Source: Candidatus Shapirobacteria bacterium (lineage in GTDB: Bacteria > Patescibacteriota > Microgenomatia > UBA12405). From it: DNA of 10,229 nt. Below are positions 5,228 to 10,229 of this stretch, in pieces. The first letter of the stretch is position 1; each line of letters begins with the position of its first letter. The DNA lies in the NCBI GenBank assembly GCA_028709405.1, contig JAQVXB010000014.1, forward strand, positions 1-10,229, written 5' to 3'. The notes below the pieces were generated by a model, which saw only the letters and a list, made by a program, of their open reading frames with translations, made no database searches and was not told where the DNA came from. The translations under genes and the position numbers were made by a program.

Positions 5228-5416
5228 TTAAGTGGTTACCAAGGGAATAATGTTTTTATTCCATTTAGCAGTATCTCTAAAAATAGGACAATCCATAAAA
5301 TGAGCTGGTAGAGAAAGTTTTCCTTCCCAAGTAGTATCTAGAATAAATCGATCTGGGTTATAATCTGGAGAAGAACAATTTTTATTACATAAATTACAGT
5401 GATTTTTCTCAATCAT
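5228..5416 (-). CDS. Small Cys-rich hypothetical protein (62 aa)
   Basis: The family is not recognised. The predicted 62-residue soluble protein has cysteines at 7, 10, 14 and 43 (HCNLCNKNC near the start and MDCPIF later) plus H6 and H39. That is enough to ligate one zinc ion or an Fe-S cluster. The middle part, PDRFILDTTWEGKLSLPAHF, has ordinary protein composition with two tryptophans overall, which argues for a real gene over chance translation. A TATAAT-like box lies about 10 bases upstream of the ATG on the minus strand, but no -35 box is evident and there is no Shine-Dalgarno. It follows the cytochrome-b-like gene by 53 bp on the same strand and may be its last operon partner. The zinc or cluster role is inference. 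Confidence 0.55.
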   Translation of the reverse strand: MIEKNHCNLCNKNCSSPDYNPDRFILDTTWEGKLSLPAHFMDCPIFRDTAKWNKNIIPLVTT

Positions 5417-5469
5417 AAAATGATTATAACTATAATTTATAAAATAAATTGATGATGAAAAAGAAAAAT

Positions 5470-5787
5470 TTATTTCTTTTTAATTAAAGACAGATAGTAA
5501 GGAAGATGCCAAAAAAGGTGAAAGAGAGAAACTAGGGCCATAATAGTACCCGTCTTAACATGAAGACTTAATAGGTTTTGATACCATAAAATGGAGATTT
5601 TTAGATCAATTAATATAGCTAAAATTAGACCTATGGTTCCAGAAATTAAAAAAGAAATGAGTAAAATTATATTCCAAAAACGGCGTTGGGTTGTTGGAGA
5701 AATTTTTTTATTTTTTACCAACAAAAAGGAGATTAAATAAGAAATTAAAATGATAGCTGAAATTGGAAGAGTTAGATAATTATTCAT
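5470..5787 (-). CDS. Three-helix membrane protein, cytochrome-b-like (DUF4405-like)
   Basis: A 105-residue integral membrane protein with helices at about 5-23, 38-60 and 75-100. Its only histidines, H76, H90 and H94, cluster in the last helix in the arrangement LHVKTG...FHLFWHLPYY. H76 and H90 are 14 residues apart, the spacing of haem-ligating histidines in b-type cytochrome helices. The HxxxG...HxxWH layout recalls DUF4405-type proteins. With three helices it is small for a cytochrome b, so a dimer or partner subunit may complete haem binding. It starts 3 nt after the stop of the membrane-anchored ferredoxin, so the two are translated together. A membrane electron-transfer role is likely but unproven. 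Haem binding is inferred from the histidine pattern only. Confidence 0.72.
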   Translation of the reverse strand: MNNYLTLPISAIILISYLISFLLVKNKKISPTTQRRFWNIILLISFLISGTIGLILAILIDLKISILWYQNLLSLHVKTGTIMALVSLFHLFWHLPYYLSLIKKK

Positions 5788-5790
5788 AAA

Positions 5791-6135
5791 TTATTCTATA
5801 ACTATGGCTTGGCTAGGACAACTGTTAACGGCCATAGTCAAATTAGAGGAATTTAGGTCAGTTGAAGAAATAACTTTGGCAATATTGCCAACCATTTCGA
5901 AATGAGCTGGATCAATCTGGACACAGCGGCCACAGCCACGACAACGATTGGAAATAATGGTAAGTTTTTGAAAAGGAATGGAAGTGGAAATTTCGTCAGT
6001 GGAATTAGTAGAATTTAAATTTTGAGAATCAGAGGAAGTGTTGGTTATTGTTGAATCTTTTTTAAATTTAAATAAGATAAAGGCGGAAGAAGAAAGCAAT
6101 AAAATTGGTAAAAATATTTTTAGTTTATTGTTCAT
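5791..6135 (-). CDS. Membrane-anchored single-cluster [4Fe-4S] ferredoxin
   Basis: An electron carrier with an N-terminal anchor. The 114 residues comprise a short basic N-terminus, a membrane helix (about 7-23), a Ser/Thr/Asn-rich linker (28-52) and a ferredoxin domain (58-114). Cysteines C65, C68 and C71 (RCRGCGRC) with C106 followed by Pro (SCPSQAI) give the CxxCxxC...CP pattern of one [4Fe-4S] cluster. VQIDPAHFE after the triplet resembles monocluster ferredoxins. Basic residues before the helix predict an outward-facing domain, yet there is no twin-arginine motif. The cytochrome-b-like gene follows after 3 nt, so the pair probably passes electrons between them. The MATE gene lies 42 bp upstream on the same strand. 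There is no Shine-Dalgarno at the ATG. Confidence 0.85.
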   Translation of the reverse strand: MNNKLKIFLPILLLSSSAFILFKFKKDSTITNTSSDSQNLNSTNSTDEISTSIPFQKLTIISNRCRGCGRCVQIDPAHFEMVGNIAKVISSTDLNSSNLTMAVNSCPSQAIVIE

Positions 6136-6177
6136 ATTGAAATAATTTTATTAAATAAAGCTGAATACTAACTGAAT

Positions 6178-7596
6178 TTAATGAATACCTTCTTCGACTA
6201 AAATTTCTTTAGCCACTTGACCAATAATTTTATTATCCTCAATAATTTGGTTTTTTTTCCAAGTTCCTCGAGAATAGAGAATAAAAGCAAAGGAGGAGGT
6301 GATAATATTAGAGATGGGAATAGCTAACCAAATTCCCCAAATTCCGAGATGGGTATGTTTAGCTAAAATGTAAGCTAGTGGGAGTTGAAGAATCCATTGG
6401 GAAAAAATAGTTAATAACATGGTGGTGGTAGTTTTGCCAGAAGCGGTAAAAACATTACTAAAAACCATATGAAGAGCAATAAAACCAAAACTGAGAGCAA
6501 CTGTCTTGACAAAAGTTACTCCCCCTTTAATGACAGCTAAATCGTTGGGGACAAAAAAAGAAATAAGTTGATGAGAAAAAATAAAAGAAAGAATACCGAT
6601 AAAAGAAAGAGAAATAAAGCCAAGAAAAGAACTGAGTCTGACAACTTTAATAGCTTGACCAATATCTTTGGCGCCGATGTTTTGACCAACTAAAGTACCA
6701 CTGGCAACCGCTAGACCAATGGAGAACATGATAGCAATTTGAATAATATTAGATCCAGCCCCATAGGAAGCAACAGCGGTAGTACCAAAACCAGCAATTA
6801 GGGATAGCATAAAGACCATACTTAAATTACGAGACGACTGGTCTATTGATGAAGGTAAACCAATAAAAAAGGCTTTTTTAATAAATCTAAAATCGGGTTT
6901 GAAATCAGAAATTTTTAGATGAATGCCATGATGACCACTAAAAAGAATAATAAAACCGGTAATTCCGGCAATAGTTTGAGTCATTAGAGTGGCTAGAGCA
7001 GCGCCGGCAGGACCAGAGGCAGGAATAGGACCAAAACCAAAAATAAAGAGCGGATCAAGGATAAAATTTAAGAGAACAGTGACTAAAACAATATACACTG
7101 GAAGATTGGGACGACCAATACCCCTCATAATTGACTGGAAAGTAAAAAAAGAAAAATTAGAGATGATGGCAATAAAAGAGACCCGAAGAAAAGCGAGAGC
7201 CATATCAAAAATTTCACTATTAGCACCCATAGAAAGAAGAAGTCTAGGAGCAAAAATATAGCCTAAAATACTAAAAATTATGGAGGTAAAAGTAATCATT
7301 AGAATGGTTTGGGCAGCGGCACGACTGACCATTTTATGATTTTTGGCACCAAAATATTGAGCGACAAAAGTAGAACCGGCAATAGCAAAACCAATACCGA
7401 CAGAAACGGCTAAGAATATAATGGGAGCACAAATGGAAACAGCAGCTAAAGCAGTACCCCCAAGACGACCAACCCAAAAAGAATCAGTTAAATGATACAT
7501 TGACTGAAAAAGATTAGCCATGATAATGGGAATGGCTAAAGTAAAAAGGGCCTTAAAAACTGGCATTTTGATGACGGATTTGGTCTTGGAAATCAT
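6178..7596 (-). CDS. MATE-family multidrug/metabolite efflux transporter
   Basis: A membrane antiporter that expels organic cations, drugs or metabolites using a Na+ or H+ gradient. The 472 residues and about twelve hydrophobic segments match the family. The N-terminal stretch FTLAIPIIMANLFQSMYHLT, then DSFWVGRLGGTALAAVS, is classic MATE. The second half repeats the pattern with LPSSIDQSSRNLS and later VGQNIGAKD, corresponding to VAQYFGAKN in the first half, as expected for the two-fold repeat. The start is the first ATG before this conserved region and lacks a Shine-Dalgarno. It lies downstream of a terminator-like hairpin (7631-7668), so it probably has its own promoter, which I could not place. 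The substrate is unknown. Ferredoxin and cytochrome-b-like genes follow on the same strand. Confidence 0.95.
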   Translation of the reverse strand: MISKTKSVIKMPVFKALFTLAIPIIMANLFQSMYHLTDSFWVGRLGGTALAAVSICAPIIFLAVSVGIGFAIAGSTFVAQYFGAKNHKMVSRAAAQTILMITFTSIIFSILGYIFAPRLLLSMGANSEIFDMALAFLRVSFIAIISNFSFFTFQSIMRGIGRPNLPVYIVLVTVLLNFILDPLFIFGFGPIPASGPAGAALATLMTQTIAGITGFIILFSGHHGIHLKISDFKPDFRFIKKAFFIGLPSSIDQSSRNLSMVFMLSLIAGFGTTAVASYGAGSNIIQIAIMFSIGLAVASGTLVGQNIGAKDIGQAIKVVRLSSFLGFISLSFIGILSFIFSHQLISFFVPNDLAVIKGGVTFVKTVALSFGFIALHMVFSNVFTASGKTTTTMLLTIFSQWILQLPLAYILAKHTHLGIWGIWLAIPISNIITSSFAFILYSRGTWKKNQIIEDNKIIGQVAKEILVEEGIH

Positions 7597-7630
7597 AGAT
7601 AAGCGTTTAATCTTAGCAAGTTAAGAAATA

Positions 7631-7668
7631 AAATAAAAACCTCCTAATTAAAGAAGGATTTTATTTTG
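7631..7668 (-). terminator. Terminator-like hairpin after the exporter operon
   Basis: On the minus strand, AAAATAAAA then TCCT pairs across a loop of about 9 nt with AGGA (complement of 7642-7645). A two-base GG bulge and a T-rich tail, TTTTTATTTT, follow. The long A/T-rich flanks also pair, so the element could act in both directions. It lies 10 bp after the stop of the DUF5666-like gene, the expected place for the end of the exporter transcript. The AGGAGG inside it is 44 bases from the MATE ATG, too far to be a ribosome-binding site. Confidence 0.6.
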
Positions 7669-7677
7669 AAAAAAATT

Positions 7678-8148
7678 TTATTGATTATTGGTTGGGGTGA
7701 TAGTGGTAAAGACAGGATCAATTTCAATATTACGACTGGTAATGGAACCATCGGTATTAATTTCGCCGTTAACCATAACTTTGGTGCCAACTGTAAGATC
7801 TTCTTTAGAAGCTTTAATTGATTGATTAATAATAGTTGATTCAGAAAAAAGAACTATTTTAGAACTACCGTCGGCTAATTTGACATTAAACGATTGATCG
7901 TCGAGACTAATTATTTCCCCAGCTGTTTGTCTAAAACCAGCTGCTTGACCACGGTTTTTGACAACAGAATCGGGGTTTATATCGTTTCGAGCCATACCTC
8001 GACCCATAGCTTGAAAATTACCACCGACAATTGAATTAGTAAAATCTTGAGCTGATTTCTTTTGTTGATATTTAGTACCAATAAAAAAAGAAGTGGCAGA
8101 GAAAACAATGACTAAAATTAAAACGAATATTATTTGATTAGTTTTCAT
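7678..8148 (-). CDS. Membrane-anchored DUF5666-like protein
   Basis: A 156-residue protein with a membrane helix at 6-24 (IIFVLILVIVFSATSFFIG) and the rest probably outside the cell. A Gly/Met/Arg-containing stretch (GGNFQAMGRGMARND, about 42-56) leads into a compact beta-rich domain at roughly 75-147. The pattern AGEIISLDDQSFNVKLADGS, later VGTKVMVNGEINTDGSITSR, resembles the OB-like DUF5666 fold. It lies 65 bp after the MacB-type permease on the same strand and before a terminator, so it is probably the last gene of the exporter operon. A role as an accessory, cargo or sensor domain for that exporter is inference, because the domain has no assigned enzymatic activity. There is no Shine-Dalgarno at the ATG. 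Confidence 0.75.
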   Translation of the reverse strand: MKTNQIIFVLILVIVFSATSFFIGTKYQQKKSAQDFTNSIVGGNFQAMGRGMARNDINPDSVVKNRGQAAGFRQTAGEIISLDDQSFNVKLADGSSKIVLFSESTIINQSIKASKEDLTVGTKVMVNGEINTDGSITSRNIEIDPVFTTITPTNNQ

Positions 8149-8153
8149 ATTTT

Positions 8154-8180
8154 TTAATTAGTAAATTATTAATTAGTGAA
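8154..8180. repeat. Short direct repeat, two 12-bp copies
   Basis: TTAATTAGTAAA (8154-8165) and TTAATTAGTGAA (8169-8180) differ at one base and are spaced 15 bp apart, immediately upstream of the DUF5666-like start. The copies could be a regulator site or simple slippage in AT-rich sequence. Confidence 0.4.
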
Positions 8181-8213
8181 TAGTTTATAAAGAAAAACTG
8201 AAAAACAACTGAA

Positions 8214-9440
8214 TTATTCATATCTTAAGGCTTCGATGGGTTCTAAATTGGCAGCTTTTTTGGCGGGATACCAACCAAAAAGAATTCCAATTAGAGTTGA
8301 CACAAAAAAAGCTAGAAAAATTGAAGAAGGAGAAATAATAAAAAGAGAACTAGTGACTTGGGAAATTACAAAAGCAGTGGTAATACCAAAAATAATACCT
8401 AGAAAACCACCAACAAAAGTTAGAATGATTGATTCAATTAAAAATTGTGTAGTAATAATTTTTTTCTTGGCGCCTAAAGCTTTTCTTAATCCAATTTCTC
8501 GAGTACGTTCGGTAACAGTGACTAACATAATATTCATAATACCAATGCCACCGACTAAAAGAGAAATAGCGGCAACTCCGGCTAAAAGAGTAGTAAAAGT
8601 GGCAGTAGTGGAAGTAATAGTATTGATCATATCTTGTTGGGATAGAATTGAAAAATCAGCATTGGCAGGATCAGAAATCTTGTGGCGAGTAAGAAGAAAA
8701 TAACCAACTTCATCTTGAGCAGTAACCATTAAATCGGCACTTTTAGCTTCAAGAGCAATTGAAGTTAAATAATTAGAGCCAAAAAGCTGTTTTTGGGCGG
8801 TGGATAAAGGAACATAGACAACATCATCTTGATTATTAAAACCAGTTCCCCCTTTGGCAATAGTAACTCCAATAACAACTAAATTTTGACCATTAATCTT
8901 GATATTTTGACCAATCGGATCACTCCCATCGGGAAAAAGATTGGCTACAACAGTTGGGCCAATGACCGCCACTTTTTTAAGAGTGTCGACATCTGATTGG
9001 GTAATAAAACTACCATCAGCAATTGAGATTTTACGAACTATTGCATATTCTGGGACAACACCAACAACTTGAGTGTTGGAATTGCCTTGACTGGTGATAA
9101 TTTGCGATCGAGAAGAATACTCAGGGGAAACTAAATTAACAGTGTTTATCTCGGATGAAGAACTGATTGCCTGAGCATCAGCTAAGGTTAGACTGGTATT
9201 AGATCCAGGAGCACTTCTGACACCACTGCTACTACGAGAGGCACCTGGTTGAACGGTTAAAAGATTGGAACCAAGAGATTCAATTTGGTTTTGAATTGAT
9301 TTTTGAGTGGCCTGCCCTAGAGACATAAGAGCAATAACCGAACCAATACCAATAATGATTCCCAACACAGCCAGGGCAGTGCGAGTTTTATTTAGAGTTA
9401 GAGTACTTAAACTTTCAAAAAATAATTCTTTTAATTTCAT
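8214..9440 (-). CDS. MacB/FtsX-type ABC exporter permease
   Basis: The membrane subunit of a MacB-type exporter, which moves substrates from the outer face of the membrane by mechanotransmission. The 408 residues show the family plan. First comes a membrane helix (about 22-44) after the motif SLTLNKTRTALAVLGIIIGI without its first residues. A MacB-like extracytoplasmic core follows (45-275), then three C-terminal helices (about 283-305, 333-360 and 370-392). VTERTREIGLRKALGAKKK (around 310-328) is the highly conserved coupling segment that contacts the ATPase. The C-terminus NLEPIEALRYE is typical. It begins 5 nt after the ATPase stop. A Ser-rich stretch (about 68-95) may be a flexible loop. 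The substrate is unknown: peptides, antimicrobials or lipoprotein-like molecules are possible. Confidence 0.93.
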   Translation of the reverse strand: MKLKELFFESLSTLTLNKTRTALAVLGIIIGIGSVIALMSLGQATQKSIQNQIESLGSNLLTVQPGASRSSSGVRSAPGSNTSLTLADAQAISSSSEINTVNLVSPEYSSRSQIITSQGNSNTQVVGVVPEYAIVRKISIADGSFITQSDVDTLKKVAVIGPTVVANLFPDGSDPIGQNIKINGQNLVVIGVTIAKGGTGFNNQDDVVYVPLSTAQKQLFGSNYLTSIALEAKSADLMVTAQDEVGYFLLTRHKISDPANADFSILSQQDMINTITSTTATFTTLLAGVAAISLLVGGIGIMNIMLVTVTERTREIGLRKALGAKKKIITTQFLIESIILTFVGGFLGIIFGITTAFVISQVTSSLFIISPSSIFLAFFVSTLIGILFGWYPAKKAANLEPIEALRYE

Positions 9441-9445
9441 AAAAT

Positions 9446-10165
9446 CTAGTAAGAATTTTTAATAATTTTTTGTTTATGATCAGTGCTGTCGGCGACAATT
9501 TTACCATCGCGAATAACTATAATTCTTTTGGCATGCTCGGCAATATCTGGCTCATGAGTAATCATAATAATGGTGTTCCCGTCTTGATTTAATTTTTGAA
9601 AAATAGACATAATTTCTTCTGCTTGAGCTGAGGCAATATTACCAGTTGGTTCGTCGGCCAAAAGAATTGAGGGAGTCATGCTTAAAGCTCTGGCAATGGC
9701 AACTCGTTGTTGTTGACCACCAGAAAGCTGATTGCTGGTGTGGCGAAGATGATCACTAAGACCAACTAATTTAAGAAGACTAATAGCTCGGGCTTCTCTT
9801 TTGTCAGGATCAATACCAGCATAGGCCATAGGTAAAACAACATTTTTAACAGTGGTAGTACGAGGAAGAAGATTATAAGATTGGAAAATGAAACCAATTT
9901 TTCGATTTCTGATGTCAGCTAACTGATCGTCATTAAGTCTACCAACATTTTCACCGTCAAGATAATAACTCCCTGAAGTTGGTTTATCGAGAGCGCCCAA
10001 AATATGCATTATAGTTGATTTACCGGATCCAGATGGACCCATAATGGCAACAAACTCCCCTTTTTTTATTTCAAAAGAAACATCGTCCAGAGCCACTGTT
10101 TTTAAGACATCGGTTTGGTAAATTTTAGACAAATTATTAATCTTAATAAGAGATTTTGATTTCAT
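9446..10165 (-). CDS. MacB/LolD-type ABC exporter ATPase
   Basis: The cytoplasmic ATPase partner of the downstream permease. Its 239 residues carry a full motif set: Walker A GPSGSGKST (43-51), Q-loop Q95 (FIFQSYNLLP), signature LSGGQQQRVAIARAL (147-161), Walker B ILLADE (167-172) followed by PTGN, and switch histidine H204 in ITHEPD. LLADEPTGN and the FQSYNLLPRTTTVKNV stretch are hallmarks of the MacB/LolD/FtsE branch. It starts 4 nt after the adaptor stop and ends (TAG) 5 nt before the permease, so the genes form one operon. Unlike the importer ATPase in this window, its signature is canonical. No Shine-Dalgarno is present. Confidence 0.96.
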   Translation of the reverse strand: MKSKSLIKINNLSKIYQTDVLKTVALDDVSFEIKKGEFVAIMGPSGSGKSTIMHILGALDKPTSGSYYLDGENVGRLNDDQLADIRNRKIGFIFQSYNLLPRTTTVKNVVLPMAYAGIDPDKREARAISLLKLVGLSDHLRHTSNQLSGGQQQRVAIARALSMTPSILLADEPTGNIASAQAEEIMSIFQKLNQDGNTIIMITHEPDIAEHAKRIIVIRDGKIVADSTDHKQKIIKNSY

Positions 10166-10169
10166 AAAA

Positions 10170-10229
10170 TTATCTGGGTATTCTCATGCTGCCGCTACCA
10201 CCACCTATACCACTACCACTAAAGACTGA
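10170..10229 (-). CDS. C-terminal end of a probable HlyD/MacA-type membrane fusion adaptor (partial)
   Basis: Only the last 19 codons and the TAA stop (complement of 10170-10172) lie inside the window. The peptide reads SVFSGSGIGGGSGSMRIPR. A glycine-serine-rich tail ending in MRIPR or similar is typical of the C-termini of periplasmic-adaptor-like (HlyD/MacA) proteins encoded just upstream of MacB-type ATPases. The 4-nt gap to the ATPase start shows co-transcription. The identification rests on this tail and on gene order, so it needs the sequence beyond the edge to confirm. Confidence 0.6.
   Translation of the reverse strand, partial: SVFSGSGIGGGSGSMRIPR

Noticed and set aside
6989..7261. 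Plus-strand open frame within the MATE gene
   Set aside because: It is a shadow of the MATE coding strand, and the Lys/Arg/Ala-rich composition is an artefact of reading it in reverse.
7640..7645. AGGAGG on the minus strand as a Shine-Dalgarno for the MATE gene
   Set aside because: It is 44 bases from the ATG, has no closer start codon, and sits in the stem of the terminator-like hairpin.
8236..8703. Plus-strand 155-codon open frame within the MacB-type permease
   Set aside because: It is antisense to highly conserved permease helices and has no recognisable family.
1..10229. CRISPR array, insertion sequence or rRNA
   Set aside because: No regularly spaced repeats, transposase frames, terminal inverted repeats or rRNA segments were found on either strand.

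Overview
The window reads as a chromosomal piece from an AT-rich bacterium with a small genome, most likely a member of the Candidate Phyla Radiation (Patescibacteria, perhaps Microgenomates). This is inferred from the very high A+T content, short gaps, almost complete lack of Shine-Dalgarno sequences, a two-helix membrane protein of CPR type at 4497-5024, and a MacB-type exporter with a DUF5666-like secreted partner. All reading frames are intact under the standard bacterial code. The 14 stop codons I can see are 11 TAA, 3 TAG and no TGA.

Left region (1-4185). A minus-strand operon encodes a NitT/TauT/ThiXYZ-type ABC importer: substrate-binding protein (1138-2115), ATPase (402-1133) and permease (1-399, cut by the window edge). 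Diverging from it across a 77-bp gap full of short inverted repeats is a tight plus-strand trio: a P-loop nucleotide-kinase-like protein (2193-2810), an orotate-phosphoribosyltransferase-like protein (2814-3545) and a divergent Ham1/ITPase-like protein (3559-4185). Together they could import a heterocyclic base or cofactor precursor, ribophosphorylate it, phosphorylate the nucleotide and clean up unwanted triphosphates. That pathway is inference, and it is the most interesting part of the window.

Middle (4186-5220). A non-coding stretch with two perfect short palindromes leads to tRNA-Ser(GCU) on the minus strand. A two-helix membrane protein of unknown function follows, then tRNA-Arg(GCG) and tRNA-Ser(CGA) in tandem on the plus strand behind an extended -10 promoter.

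Right region (5228-10229). All genes are on the minus strand. In transcription order they are: the last 19 residues of a probable HlyD-type adaptor, a MacB/LolD-type ATPase, a MacB-type permease, and a membrane-anchored DUF5666-like protein followed by a terminator-like hairpin. Then come a MATE efflux pump, a membrane-anchored single-cluster [4Fe-4S] ferredoxin, a three-helix cytochrome-b-like (DUF4405-like) protein and a 62-residue Cys-rich protein. The first four form a tripartite-style export system. The ferredoxin and b-type-like protein look like a small membrane redox pair. No mobile-element gene, CRISPR array, rRNA gene or recognisable riboswitch was seen.
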